Below, one piece after another: positions 32,552 to 41,406 of a DNA stretch of 64,000 nucleotides; the stretch's first letter is position 1; the number at the start of each line of letters is the position of its first letter. Source of the stretch: JAITWN01 sp964581365 (GTDB lineage Bacteria > Pseudomonadota > Gammaproteobacteria > SZUA-140); contig CAZOOF010000005.1 in the NCBI GenBank assembly GCA_964581365.1, forward strand, positions 15,348 through 79,347, written 5' to 3'. A program made the translations under genes and the position numbers. The notes under the pieces are model-generated. The model made no database searches. It saw nothing but the letters and a program-made list of their open reading frames with translations, and had not been told where the DNA came from.

Positions 32552-34123
32552 TCACTGATCGGCACTTCGTTCTTCGACTTCGACTTCGACTTCGGTTGCA
32601 AACGCGTGCGGATAGATTACCAGGTGGCGACCGGGTTCGCTGCCGACGCTCTCGGCGATCAGATGATGACGGCTCGCGACACGATGCTGAAGTCTGCGCA
32701 GTGACGCCGAGCGCGGCGCCAGCGTCACCGCGACACCTTCGGATAAAGCGCGCTGAATGCCTTCCTCGGTTTCTCTGACGGCCATTTCCGCCTCGCGCTC
32801 ATCGAAGCCAGGCATCAGATTGAAGATATCGCGCAGCAGATGACGAAGCTGCGCAGTGGAATTCTTCTTGACCGCGTGTACGGTCGCTCCGCTCGCCTGG
32901 GCGATGCGCTGCAGTCGGCTGTCGCCGGTACGCGAGCGCAGCGCAATGATGAGCTGAGCCCGCTCGGGTCGATTGACGATGCGGGCATCGATCTGGAGAT
33001 CGCGGATGACCCGCTCGAGGATATCCCGGCTCAAGGCATACGGATAAATCCGTACTGTGCCGCGAAGATCGCTGGCGGACAATGGCCGGCCCCGATCGAT
33101 CGGAGCTCGCGTCGCGCGTTGCGCGGTCGTGTATGTCTCTATCGGCTGCTCTCCAGCGGCGGTGCGCCGCACTGCTTGCGGGACGGCGCCGCGCAGCAGA
33201 TCGTCGACCGCCTGCGCGGTGTCGGTGTGCACGATCAGCTCTTCGTGTCCGACGATCTCCACCACCGCGGTGAAGGTCGGTGGCGCCTTGCGTTCGGAGA
33301 TAGTTTTCTGAGTGCCGCGGATTCGGGCTTCCTCGTCGCCCAGCGTCACCGTCTGCACGCCTCCCACCAGATCCGACAGCACCGGGTTGCGCACCAGATT
33401 GTCCAGGGTGTTGCCATGGGCGGTACCGATCAGCTGTACCCCGCGTTCCGCGATGGTGCGCGCGGCGAGTGCTTCGGCAGCAGTGCCGATCTCATCGATG
33501 ACGATGACCTCCGGCATGTGGTTCTCCACCGCCTCGATCATGACTGCATGCTGCGCTTCCGGCGAGGGCACCTGCATGCGCCTCGCGTTGCCGATGGCGA
33601 TGTGGGGGATGTCACCGTCTCCGGCGATTTCGTTGGAGGTGTCGATGACGATCACGCGCTTCTGGAAGTCGTCGGCGAGCACGCGCGCGATCTCGCGCAG
33701 CTTGGTTGTCTTGCCTACGCCAGGCCGTCCGAGCAGCAGCAGGCTCTGACCGCCTTCGATGAGATCGCGAATGAGGTCGATGGTGCCGAAAAGAGCGCGG
33801 CCGACGCGCAGAGTGAGACCGACGATGTCGCCGCGCCGGTTGCGGATGGCGGAAATCCGGTGGAGTGTGCCTTCGATGCCGGCGCGGTTGTCACTGCCGA
33901 AGGCGCCGACGCGGGCGATGACGGCGGCAAGGTCTTCGCGGGTGATGGCCGTCGAAGCGAGGTTCACGGCCTGGCCTGGCAGCCGCGCCTGTGGCACGCG
34001 GCCGAGGTCGAGTACGATTTCGAGAAGCTGGTCGCCGGCGTAAGGTCGGACGCTCTGCTGCAGCGCCTCCGGCAGGGTATCGATCAGGAGCTGGAGATCA
34101 TCGGTATGCGATTTCAGGGTCAT
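32552..34123 (-). CDS. SpoIIIAA/Ycf45-like AAA ATPase with R3H-type domain
   Basis: A 523-residue cytosolic ATPase. The N-terminal part resembles the SpoIIIAA/Ycf45 group: LGRVPQARLPG, then Walker A LLLGRPGVGKTTKLREIARVL and Walker B PEVIVIDEIGTAAEALAART. The C-terminal region (about 430-515) contains an R3H-like segment (EREAEMAVRETEEGIQRAL, ASLRRLQHRVASRHHL) for single-stranded nucleic acid binding. Function is unproven in bacteria. The ATG at 34123 starts the conserved part; the frame runs on to 34327 without coding character. Confidence 0.8.
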   Translation of the reverse strand: MTLKSHTDDLQLLIDTLPEALQQSVRPYAGDQLLEIVLDLGRVPQARLPGQAVNLASTAITREDLAAVIARVGAFGSDNRAGIEGTLHRISAIRNRRGDIVGLTLRVGRALFGTIDLIRDLIEGGQSLLLLGRPGVGKTTKLREIARVLADDFQKRVIVIDTSNEIAGDGDIPHIAIGNARRMQVPSPEAQHAVMIEAVENHMPEVIVIDEIGTAAEALAARTIAERGVQLIGTAHGNTLDNLVRNPVLSDLVGGVQTVTLGDEEARIRGTQKTISERKAPPTFTAVVEIVGHEELIVHTDTAQAVDDLLRGAVPQAVRRTAAGEQPIETYTTAQRATRAPIDRGRPLSASDLRGTVRIYPYALSRDILERVIRDLQIDARIVNRPERAQLIIALRSRTGDSRLQRIAQASGATVHAVKKNSTAQLRHLLRDIFNLMPGFDEREAEMAVRETEEGIQRALSEGVAVTLAPRSASLRRLQHRVASRHHLIAESVGSEPGRHLVIYPHAFATEVEVEVEERSADQ

Positions 34124-34178
34124 GGCGGGCAATCTTCGCCAAACCTCCTCTGTTGCTGGCGGCAGGCACTCCTGCGGT

Positions 34179-34598
34179 TCAGAGCTGGATCTTGCCGCCT
34201 CCCGGCAGACCGCCGAGGCCGCCCGCGTCCGGAATGACGATCTGCGATGCAGCCTCTCGCCGCATCTCACGCAGTTCCTCGATAGTTTCCTCTGCGGCCT
34301 GCCGGGCGCCGTCTCCGAAGGCGGCAACTGCTTCTTCCAGTGAGGACGCGGGAATCTCGAAGCTGACGGGCAGGGCGCCGACGGGGGTCAGAATCTGGGT
34401 CTGGCCCAGGTAGATCACCGGACGGCGCGCGTCGTCGGCGCCGCTACGGTCGACCGGAATCAGGCGTCTGATCGTGCCGACGCGGCGATCCGTATAGGTC
34501 TCCTCTCGATAGAGGTCGTCGGCTTCCATGCTGAAATCGCTGCTGCTGCGGGGGTCGTCGTGGTTCACCGGGCGTGCTCCGGGCAGTGGGAAGAACAT
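34179..34598 (-). CDS. Hypothetical soluble protein
   Basis: A 139-residue protein with strands RRVGTIRRLIPVD, PVIYLGQTQILTPVGALPVSFEIP, a helical region (EEAVAAFGDGARQAAEETIEEL) and a Gly-rich tail. No signal peptide or membrane segment. I do not recognise the family. The stop is 55 bases before the start of the downstream SpoIIIAA-like gene on the same strand, so co-transcription is likely. ATG 34598 or the TTG at 34607 could start it. Confidence 0.6.
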   Translation of the reverse strand: MFFPLPGARPVNHDDPRSSSDFSMEADDLYREETYTDRRVGTIRRLIPVDRSGADDARRPVIYLGQTQILTPVGALPVSFEIPASSLEEAVAAFGDGARQAAEETIEELREMRREAASQIVIPDAGGLGGLPGGGKIQL

Positions 34599-34645
34599 TA
34601 CTCTCAAGGGTAGCAGGAAAGCGCGAGAGGGGGAAACCCGCGTCG

Positions 34646-34674
34646 TTGGCAGCGGGCAGCGACGGCGCTAATAT
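34646..34674 (+). promoter_or_regulatory. Promoter of the YpsA-like operon
   Basis: TTGGCA, 17-base spacer, TAATAT, placed 39 bases before the GTG at 34713. Confidence 0.6.
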
Positions 34675-34712
34675 GGCCGAACGGTAGCGCTTGCCTGCGC
34701 GGAGGGAAACCG

Positions 34713-35180
34713 GTGATCAAGAAAATAGTATCCGGCGGCCAGACGGGTGTGGATCGCGCCGCTCTCGATGTCGCCCTAGAAAGAGGCATCGCCTGCGGCG
34801 GCTGGTGTCCTGCCGGACGTCATGCCGACGACGGCGTCATTCCCGAACGCTATCCCCTGCAGGAGACAGTGGAGATGGATCACACCATCCGCACCGAACA
34901 TAATGTGCGCGATTCCGATGGCACACTGATGCTGTACCGGGGAACGCTGCAGGGCGGCACTGCCTATGCCGTGCTGATGGCGCGTCATCTCGGTCGGCCC
35001 GTCCTGGCATGCAACCTGGACGAGGCTTTCGATAGCGACGCGGTAATCGCCTGGATTCGCAATAACCATATTCGCGTGCTGCATGTCGGCGGCCAGCGCG
35101 AATCGAGTTGTCCTGGAATCTACCAGGCGGCCAAGCGCAGCCTGGAATCGCTGCTTACACGTCTCGAGAAGGAGGTGTAA
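34713..35180 (+). CDS. Putative molybdenum-carrier / SLOG-Rossmann protein
   Basis: A 155-residue Rossmann-like protein starting IKKIVSGGQTGVDRAALDVA, the hallmark of the putative molybdenum-carrier family related to YpsA and DprA-like nucleotide-binding folds. Other signatures are GWCPAGRHADDG, HTIRTEHNVRDSDGTL and LHVGGQRESS. Members bind nucleotide-type ligands; a true molybdenum role is not established. GTG has GGAGGG upstream. Its stop overlaps the next ATG by one base (TAATG), so the two are coupled. Confidence 0.8.
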   Translation: MIKKIVSGGQTGVDRAALDVALERGIACGGWCPAGRHADDGVIPERYPLQETVEMDHTIRTEHNVRDSDGTLMLYRGTLQGGTAYAVLMARHLGRPVLACNLDEAFDSDAVIAWIRNNHIRVLHVGGQRESSCPGIYQAAKRSLESLLTRLEKEV

Positions 35181-35452
35181 TGTCTGCTGCTCCGCTTCCG
35201 CCCGGCATCGACACCTGGTTGCGCAGCAACCTGCTCATCAACCGTTTTTGCACCCAGAACGGGTGGATCGACGATGACACGCTGCGCTACGAGGTCTCGT
35301 CGAGCGAGGAAGGCTGGACCCGGATCAACGTCTACTTCACCGAGCTGGTGATGGAAGGGTCTGGCTGCGTCGCCGATCGCGTGGCGTGCTTCGGTCAGAT
35401 CGATCTGCGACTCGATGGAGGGGCGCGGGTCCTGGAGGCAAAGGTCGCCTGA
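35180..35452 (+). CDS. Hypothetical small protein coupled to the YpsA-like gene
   Basis: A 90-residue soluble protein: an N-terminal PPGIDTWLRSNLLINRF segment, then several beta-strands (LRYEVSSSEEGWTRINVYFT, GQIDLRLDGG, RVLEAKVA). The very good GGAGG and the TAATG overlap show it is translated with the upstream gene. Family not recognised; it may be a partner of the nucleotide-binding protein. Confidence 0.65.
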   Translation: MSAAPLPPGIDTWLRSNLLINRFCTQNGWIDDDTLRYEVSSSEEGWTRINVYFTELVMEGSGCVADRVACFGQIDLRLDGGARVLEAKVA

Positions 35453-35485
35453 CCGGATTGCGGTTGCTACCTTGCCGGCTTCTGC

Positions 35486-36580
35486 CTATAGCAGGCTCTC
35501 GATCTGATCCTCGATCAGGGCGCGCTTGCGTTCGACGTCGAGGCTGAGCTTCAGCTGGGTTGCGGCTCGCGCAAGATTCTGGCCGGGGAAGTCGATGCGG
35601 AAGTAGCGGTCGCCCGCGAGGTGATCGGTGAGGAAACGCACGCCCAGCTCGAAGGGAATCAGGCGCAGCGCGGCGTAGAGGTCCGCAGTAGTTATGTTGC
35701 GCGCGCACTCCCCGGCGGTTTCGAAATAGCCAGCGAGTCCAGCGCGGCACATCTCGAGTTCGTAGGCCGCTTCACCATCGCTGCCGGCTTCCCCGGCCCG
35801 ATTGCAGGCGGACCGCAGGCAGTCGGCGATATCGTGATGAATCACTCCCGGCTTGACCGTATCCAGATCGATCAGACTCACCGCCGCATCGCGCCTGGTA
35901 TCGAACAGGACATTGTCCAGTTTGGGATCGCCGTGAACGACTTGAGAGCGTATGGTTCCGGCAGCGAGCGCGCGCTCGATGAGGTCGGCCTGGTCGCGGC
36001 GTTCGTCGATGAAGTCCAGCCAGGGCGCAGTATCCCTCAAGCGTAAAGGTTCCGCCTGCGCGAGCGCTTCATCCAACCGGACGAGATGGCGCGGCGTGTT
36101 GTGAAAGTCGGGCCGGGTATCGTGCATGCGGGCCGGGTCGAGATCGAACAGCAGGGCGTGAAACCGACCGAGGATGCGGCCGGCCTCGCGCGCATGCCCG
36201 GGATGCCGCGGACGATGATAGCTGCGGGTGCCCTCGATGAACGTCATGGCGCGCCAAGCGCCGCCTTCGCTATCGATGTGCAGCAGTTCAGCCGTGCGTG
36301 TGCGGTAGAGACGGGGGAAAACAACGCCGCTGTCACCCGCGCGCGCCTCGACGTGAGCGAACAGGGTAGCCAGATTCTCCATGATCAGCGCTGGATTGGA
36401 GAAGGCGCGGCGGCTGATGCGCTGCAGTATGGCGCGCGGCGCCGCGCCGCCATCCAGTTCGATGACATAGGTATCGTTGATGAGGCCGCGGCCGTGAGGG
36501 TGGATGGCTCGCGCGCGCCCGGGAAGATCGAACTCGCGCGCGGCAGCGAGCGCGCCGGCGATCGGGTCTCCGCCACTCAT
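35486..36580 (-). CDS. APH-fold sugar kinase, N-acetylhexosamine-kinase-like
   Basis: A 364-residue kinase of the aminoglycoside-phosphotransferase fold. The ATP/substrate loop HPHGRGLINDTYVIEL, catalytic VVHGDPKLDNVLFD (Asp base) and metal-binding LIDLDTVKPGVIHHD fit the N-acetylhexosamine 1-kinase branch better than antibiotic resistance enzymes. It would phosphorylate a sugar at C1. Its ATG overlaps the stop of the upstream small gene (ATGA). No sugar-nucleotide genes are adjacent, so the substrate is unverified. Confidence 0.8.
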   Translation of the reverse strand: MSGGDPIAGALAAAREFDLPGRARAIHPHGRGLINDTYVIELDGGAAPRAILQRISRRAFSNPALIMENLATLFAHVEARAGDSGVVFPRLYRTRTAELLHIDSEGGAWRAMTFIEGTRSYHRPRHPGHAREAGRILGRFHALLFDLDPARMHDTRPDFHNTPRHLVRLDEALAQAEPLRLRDTAPWLDFIDERRDQADLIERALAAGTIRSQVVHGDPKLDNVLFDTRRDAAVSLIDLDTVKPGVIHHDIADCLRSACNRAGEAGSDGEAAYELEMCRAGLAGYFETAGECARNITTADLYAALRLIPFELGVRFLTDHLAGDRYFRIDFPGQNLARAATQLKLSLDVERKRALIEDQIESLL

Positions 36581-36888
36581 GAATCCTCCTCCACCGAAAA
36601 GCGCAGCCAGCGCAGATCCTCGCCATCGCCCCAGCCCAGGCGGTCGGGTGCGAGCAGGCGGGGCCAGCGCATGCGTCCAGCCATCTCTGGCTTCCAGAAC
36701 ACAGGCTCGATCCAGCCGAATTCATCCCGGGTGAAGCCGGCCGGAATCCTGCGTTCGATGAGCGCTCTGATCATCGCTCTTTCCGTCGATTCGGCCTCGA
36801 TCACGGCGTTGCGTTCGAGTTCCGGATGTTCATAGAAAGCGGTGACACGATAGCGTCGCATGCGCGCGTGAATGGGCATGCCGGACAT
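36577..36888 (-). CDS. Hypothetical small protein coupled to the kinase
   Basis: A 103-residue basic protein (YRVTAFYEHPELERNAVIEA, EPVFWKPEMAGRMRWPRLLA) with no signal peptide. It overlaps the kinase start by four bases, so translation is coupled. Family unknown. An internal ATG at 36861 is an alternative start. Confidence 0.6.
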   Translation of the reverse strand: MSGMPIHARMRRYRVTAFYEHPELERNAVIEAESTERAMIRALIERRIPAGFTRDEFGWIEPVFWKPEMAGRMRWPRLLAPDRLGWGDGEDLRWLRFSVEEDS

Positions 36889-36989
36889 TCTAGGGGTAAG
36901 AGCGGCGAAGAAGAAGCGGCCTGCGTGCTAGAATGCTTCCCGATGAGCGCGCCGGACCGCAACGATATCATTCCGCCTTTCCCACGCTG

Positions 36990-37382
36990 ATGAGCGGTCT
37001 CAGGCTGCATCATGTCAGTATTCTGGTGTCCGATCTGGAGCGCGCTCTGCGCTTCTACGAGGGCCTGCTCGGACTGCAGCAGGCGCAGCGTCCCGATCTT
37101 GGCTATCCCGGCGCGTGGCTGTCGCTCGGCGAGCAGCAGATTCATCTGCTGCAGCTTGCCGGGCCGCCGGCGGACCGGATGGTGCCGGTAGGGCGGGATC
37201 GACATTTGGCGCTGATGGTTGAGGATCTCGATGGGCTGATGGCGCGTCTGGAAGACGCCGGGCTGGGGCTCGCCCGCAGTCGCAGCGGACGCGCGGCCTG
37301 TTTCTGTCGCGACCCGGATGGCAACGGCATCGAGCTCATCGCCATGAGTGAATCGGCAGGTCAATCTGCGGAAGGAGGGTGA
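36990..37382 (+). CDS. VOC/glyoxalase-family metalloprotein
   Basis: A 130-residue protein with the paired beta-alpha-beta-beta-beta repeats of the vicinal-oxygen-chelate family: LHHVSILVSDLERALRFYEG at the start, IHLLQLAGP, RHLALMVEDLDGLMARLEDAG and FCRDPDGNGIELIAM. Metal ligands His and Glu are in place. Length matches a single-domain lyase or dioxygenase; the substrate is unknown. The ATG at 36990 begins the conserved core. It is followed three bases later by the LOG gene. Confidence 0.85.
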   Translation: MSGLRLHHVSILVSDLERALRFYEGLLGLQQAQRPDLGYPGAWLSLGEQQIHLLQLAGPPADRMVPVGRDRHLALMVEDLDGLMARLEDAGLGLARSRSGRAACFCRDPDGNGIELIAMSESAGQSAEGG

Positions 37383-37385
37383 ACC

Positions 37386-38207
37386 TTGGACAAGGACAAA
37401 CGGAGCCGTCGGTTATCGGAAGCCTACCGCAACGAGGCCTTCCTCGGCAGCAGCGGGGCGCGTCCCTTGCGCATTCTGTCGGAGTACCTCGAACCCGATG
37501 GACGCTTTCGCCACTATGCCGTGGAAGACACCATCGTCTTCATGGGTTCGGCTCGTCTGCTGTCACGCAGCGATGCCGAAGCGGCGCTCGTCCGGGCGCG
37601 GGAGAGTGGCGGTGATGTGGAGGCTGCCGAGCGTGACCTGGATATGTCGCGCTACTACGAGGCTGCCCGGGAACTTGCTTTCCGCTTTACGGAATGGTCG
37701 AAGCAGCTCGGTGACGAGGCCCGGCGGTTCGTCGTCTGCACGGGCGGCGGTCCCGGGATCATGGAGGCAGCCAATCGCGGCGCTTCCGAAGCGCGCGGCA
37801 TGAACATCGGGCTCACGATCTCCATCCCGATCGAAGAGTTCGACAACCAGTATGTCACCCGCGAGCTGTCATTCCACTTCCACTATTTCTTCATGCGCAA
37901 GTTCTGGTTCGCCTATCTGGCGAAGGCGGTACTGGTGTTTCCCGGCGGTTTCGGCACCCTGGATGAGCTGTTCGAGCTGCTGACCCTGCTGCAGACGCGG
38001 AAGATGAGCAAGCACCTCCCGATTGTCCTGTTCGGAACCAGCTTCTGGCGTGAAGTAGTCAATTTCGATGCCCTGATCCGCAGCCGCACTATCAGTCCGG
38101 AGGATATGGATCTGATGTTCTTCACCGATTCCGTCGATGAAGCCTACGATTACATCGTGCAGAAGCTGCAGGAGCACGCGCAGTCGGAGCGGGGGCCGCG
38201 CCTTTAG
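37386..38207 (+). CDS. LOG-family (TIGR00730-type) nucleotide hydrolase
   Basis: A 273-residue Rossmann-fold protein of the LONELY GUY / lysine-decarboxylase-like family. The catalytic PGGFGTLDELFE and the nucleotide loop CTGGGPGIMEAANRGA are intact. Members cleave cytokinin-type or other nucleoside monophosphates. The N-terminal 60 residues are longer than in short LOG proteins. The start is TTG at 37386 with GGAGGG upstream, three bases after the VOC gene. Confidence 0.9.
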   Translation: MDKDKRSRRLSEAYRNEAFLGSSGARPLRILSEYLEPDGRFRHYAVEDTIVFMGSARLLSRSDAEAALVRARESGGDVEAAERDLDMSRYYEAARELAFRFTEWSKQLGDEARRFVVCTGGGPGIMEAANRGASEARGMNIGLTISIPIEEFDNQYVTRELSFHFHYFFMRKFWFAYLAKAVLVFPGGFGTLDELFELLTLLQTRKMSKHLPIVLFGTSFWREVVNFDALIRSRTISPEDMDLMFFTDSVDEAYDYIVQKLQEHAQSERGPRL

Positions 38208-38271
38208 CCGTCGCCGGGAGGGAAGTGGCGAAGTCCGGTGACGGGTGGTCTTTGCGCTGATATTTCAGCTT

Positions 38272-38299
38272 TTCACCTGTCACGGCCCTCTGCTACTAT
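38272..38299 (+). promoter_or_regulatory. Promoter of tRNA-Leu
   Basis: TTCACC, 16-base spacer ending TGC, and TACTAT (extended -10), followed by a GC-rich discriminator typical of stringently controlled stable RNA promoters. Confidence 0.5.
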
Positions 38300-38338
38300 C
38301 GTCCTTCCCGCGGGCTGAATCGGGCTTGCGAAATTACT

Positions 38339-38423
38339 GCGCAGGTGGCGGAATCGGTAGACGCGCTGGTTTTAGGTGCCAGTGGGGCAACCTGTGAGAG
38401 TTCGAGTCTCTCCCTGCGCACCA
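38339..38423 (+). tRNA. tRNA-Leu, anticodon TAG
   Basis: An 85-base tRNA including encoded CCA. Acceptor stem GCGCAGG / CCTGCGC, the D-loop with GGTAGAC, anticodon loop TTTAGGT (anticodon TAG, reads CUA/CUG), a long class II variable arm and the T-arm GAGAGTTCGAGTCTCTC. Confidence 0.95.
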
Positions 38424-38439
38424 GCGGGCCTGGTGCGAG

Positions 38440-40842
38440 TCAGTCCGTCAGGTCGAGCGCCGCATTGATGGCGTCGTCCACATTCTCCAGCCAGACGAAA
38501 TTGAGCCGTTTGCGGGCTGACTCCGGCACGTCCTCGAGATCGATGCGGTTGCGGGCGGGCAGAAGCACTGTGGTGATGCCCGCGCGCGCGGCGGCCAGCG
38601 CCTTCTCCTTGATGCCGCCGACCGGCAGCACCAGCCCCCGCAGGCTTATCTCTCCGGTCATCGCCGTATCCTGCCGTACCGTGCGTCCGGTGAGCAAAGA
38701 TACCAGCGCTGTGTACATCGCGACGCCTGCGCTCGGTCCGTCCTTGGGAATGGCTCCCGCCGGCACATGGATGTGCAGGTCCGATTCGGCGAATACCGAC
38801 TGGTCGATGCCGAGCGATTCCCAGCGGTTCTTGGCCAGGCTCAGCGCCGCCTGCGCGCTCTCCTTCATCACCTCGCCAAGTTGTCCGGTAAGGATCAGCT
38901 TGCCGTTACCGGGGCTGCGGGCAGCCTCGATGAACAGGATGTCGCCGCCGACGGGTGTCCACGCCAGTCCGGTCGCGACGCCGGGCACGCTGACTCGCAT
39001 CGCCACCTCGCTTTCGAACTTGCGCGGACCGAGGATGGCGGGCAGGTCCGCAGAGTCGATGGTGGCGGGAGTGGTGTCACCTTCGGCCACACGCATGGCG
39101 ATGTGGCGGAAGACATTGCCGATCTCGCGCTCCAGATTGCGCACCCCGGCTTCACGCGTGTATTCGCTGATGATGGTCTGCAGCGCCGCTTCGGTCAGCG
39201 TGCACTGATCGGCGGTGAGGCCGGTGGCCTCGAGTTGCCGGCCGACGAGGTAGCGCTTCGCGATCTCCATCTTCTCTTCATCGGTGTAGCCGGGCAGCGT
39301 GATGATTTCCATGCGATCGAGCAGAGGGCGCGGGATCGTGTCGGCCATGTTCGCCGTGGCCAGGAACACCACTCGCGACAGATCGAACGGCACGGCGATA
39401 TAGTTGTCGCGAAAGGCGGAATTCTGCTCCGGGTCGAGTACCTCGAGGAGGGCCGCGCTCGGGTCGCCATGGAATCCGGTGCCCAGCTTGTCCACTTCGT
39501 CGAGCATGAACACCGGATTGCGGGTGCCCGCCTTGCGCAGCCCCTGGATGATGTTGCCGGGGAGGGCGCCCACATAGGTCCGGCGATGCCCGCGGATCTC
39601 CGATTCGTCGTGAACCCCGCCGAGCGCGACGCGCACGAAGGCGCGGCCCGTGGCGCGCGCAATGCTCTGCCCGAGCGAGGTTTTACCGACTCCGGGCGGT
39701 CCGACCAGGCACAGAATCGGGCTGCGTCCCTGGGGATTGAGTTTCAGCACCGCCAGATACTCCAGGATACGGCGCTTCACTTTTTCCAGGCCGTAGTGAT
39801 CCTCGTCGAGGATGGTCCGCGCGCGGGCGATGTCGATTTCGGCTTCGCTGAGCTTGTTCCAGGGCAGGGCGACCATCCAGTCCAGATAGGTGCGCAGCAT
39901 CGAATACTCCGAAGCTCCCTCCGGCATGCGCTCCAGCCGGGAGAGTTCCCGCAGCGCCTGCTCCCTGGCTTCTTCGGGCATGTCGGCTTCATCGATGGCG
40001 CGGCTGAGTTCATCGTGCTCGGCTGCCTGCGGCTGATCCTCGCCCAGTTCGCGCTGAATGGTCTTCAGCTGTTCGCGCAGCAGAAACTCCCGCTGGCGAC
40101 GGTCCACGGTCTCGCGCGTCTGGCGTTCGATTTCATGCGACAGACGCAGCACGGCGAGACGCTGGGCGAGCAGTTCGGCCACCCGGTTGACCCGCGCTTC
40201 GACGTCGATGATCTCGAGGATTTCCTGCTTCTCCGCCGCTTTCAGATCCATGAAGCTGGCCACGAGATCGCACAGCGAGCCGGGCGAAGTCACCGCCTGC
40301 ACCGTTTCTGCCAGCTCGGCGGGGGCCTGCGGCACGAGCTCGATGGCCTCCAGGGCCTGGCGGCGCATGTGATCGGTGCGCGCCTCGAGCTCCGGCGTGA
40401 GGTGCTCCTCGACCTCGATGTTTTCCACCCGGGCTGCATAGAAAGGATATCCCGGCACGAATTCACGGATCCGGAACCGCCGCAGGCCCTGGCAGATGAT
40501 GTGATGAGTGCCGTCGGGAGAGGTGACGTAGCGCAGCACGTTGGCGACCGTGCCCACCGCGTGCAGATCCTCCGGCCCGGGTAGATCCTGTTGCGGATCG
40601 CGCTGCTGAATGACACCGAGCGGACTGTTCGACTTGACCGCTTCCTGAGCCGCGAGAATCGAACGCCGGCGGCCGATCGTGAGCGGCAGCACGACATCCG
40701 GAAACAGCACCACCCCGCGCACCGGCAGGATGATGATGACATCCTCCGGAAGATCGTAGGCAGGGGCTTCGGAACTGGTTGGCTGTTCGGACTCCGCGGT
40801 TGCGGGAGTAACCTGCTCCGGTTTCTGGACGATTTCGTTCAT
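38440..40842 (-). CDS. lon: ATP-dependent protease Lon
   Basis: An 800-residue Lon. The N-terminal substrate domain starts ILPVRGVVLFPDVVLPLTIGRR; the AAA+ module has Walker A GPPGVGKT and Walker B FMLDEVDKLG; the protease domain holds the catalytic dyad Ser704 (PKDGPSAG) and Lys of GGIKEK near 745. It degrades misfolded and regulatory proteins. AGGAG lies before the ATG. The small heat-shock gene lies 37 bases upstream in the same direction, suggesting a heat-shock operon. Confidence 0.97.
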   Translation of the reverse strand: MNEIVQKPEQVTPATAESEQPTSSEAPAYDLPEDVIIILPVRGVVLFPDVVLPLTIGRRRSILAAQEAVKSNSPLGVIQQRDPQQDLPGPEDLHAVGTVANVLRYVTSPDGTHHIICQGLRRFRIREFVPGYPFYAARVENIEVEEHLTPELEARTDHMRRQALEAIELVPQAPAELAETVQAVTSPGSLCDLVASFMDLKAAEKQEILEIIDVEARVNRVAELLAQRLAVLRLSHEIERQTRETVDRRQREFLLREQLKTIQRELGEDQPQAAEHDELSRAIDEADMPEEAREQALRELSRLERMPEGASEYSMLRTYLDWMVALPWNKLSEAEIDIARARTILDEDHYGLEKVKRRILEYLAVLKLNPQGRSPILCLVGPPGVGKTSLGQSIARATGRAFVRVALGGVHDESEIRGHRRTYVGALPGNIIQGLRKAGTRNPVFMLDEVDKLGTGFHGDPSAALLEVLDPEQNSAFRDNYIAVPFDLSRVVFLATANMADTIPRPLLDRMEIITLPGYTDEEKMEIAKRYLVGRQLEATGLTADQCTLTEAALQTIISEYTREAGVRNLEREIGNVFRHIAMRVAEGDTTPATIDSADLPAILGPRKFESEVAMRVSVPGVATGLAWTPVGGDILFIEAARSPGNGKLILTGQLGEVMKESAQAALSLAKNRWESLGIDQSVFAESDLHIHVPAGAIPKDGPSAGVAMYTALVSLLTGRTVRQDTAMTGEISLRGLVLPVGGIKEKALAAARAGITTVLLPARNRIDLEDVPESARKRLNFVWLENVDDAINAALDLTD

Positions 40843-40879
40843 GTTCAGGCTCCTGGATCAGGGGTGGCGCGGACGGTAC

Positions 40880-41287
40880 TCAGAACAGCTTCTTGAGCTG
40901 CATCATCAGGCAGCCGTGCATGGCCTCGTGGGCGGCGAGCTCCAGCTCGCTGCCTGGCAGCTCAAATACCCGTACGAAGCGACCGTAAGGAATCTCCAGC
41001 CTCTGCACTATGCCGGCCCGGCGCAGGCTTTCTGGCAAGGGGCGCTCCGCGCGAACCTGGACGACGTTGCCGGAGACGCTGATTTCCATGGCGGCCGGGG
41101 GAACCCCCGGCAGGGCGACGAGAATCCAGAACTCGTTCTCTGTCTCGAAGATATCCGCCGGCGGCTCCCAGACCGGCTGCCCGGATTCGGCGGATAGCTG
41201 GAAGAACTGACGATGCAGACGTTCGGCGCGTTGAAGAAGCCCGCAAGCTTCTGCCCACATCCAGATCTTGGGATCCTGGGATGACAT
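40880..41287 (-). CDS. Hsp20-like small heat-shock protein upstream of lon
   Basis: A 135-residue protein with a divergent alpha-crystallin domain: PADIFETENEFWILVALPG, ISVSGNVVQVRAERP and LEIPYGRFVRVFELP. The C-terminal I-x-I anchor is absent, and the end is MHGCLMMQLKKLF, unlike the Hsp20 at 17982. Its place directly upstream of lon suggests it presents misfolded clients to the protease. Probably same transcript as lon; no certain sigma32 promoter was found. Confidence 0.82.
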   Translation of the reverse strand: MSSQDPKIWMWAEACGLLQRAERLHRQFFQLSAESGQPVWEPPADIFETENEFWILVALPGVPPAAMEISVSGNVVQVRAERPLPESLRRAGIVQRLEIPYGRFVRVFELPGSELELAAHEAMHGCLMMQLKKLF

Positions 41288-41406
41288 CGCTCTGCCTCTT
41301 CCTAATCCGACCGGTATTCATGTTAGTCCATAATGAGGGCAGTGCGAATAAAATCCACCGGGCTCTGCTAGAATGGATCCATGCTTTCGCGGAGGTATTT
41401 GCAGAC

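Noticed and set aside
32840..34237. 465-residue open frame opposite the SpoIIIAA-like ATPase
   Set aside because: It lies wholly antisense to a gene with clear Walker motifs, has no recognisable domain and is rich in Arg/Gly/Asp; a GC-driven shadow frame.
38767..40584. 605-residue open frame opposite lon
   Set aside because: Complete overlap with the unmistakable Lon coding sequence and no protein-like motifs.
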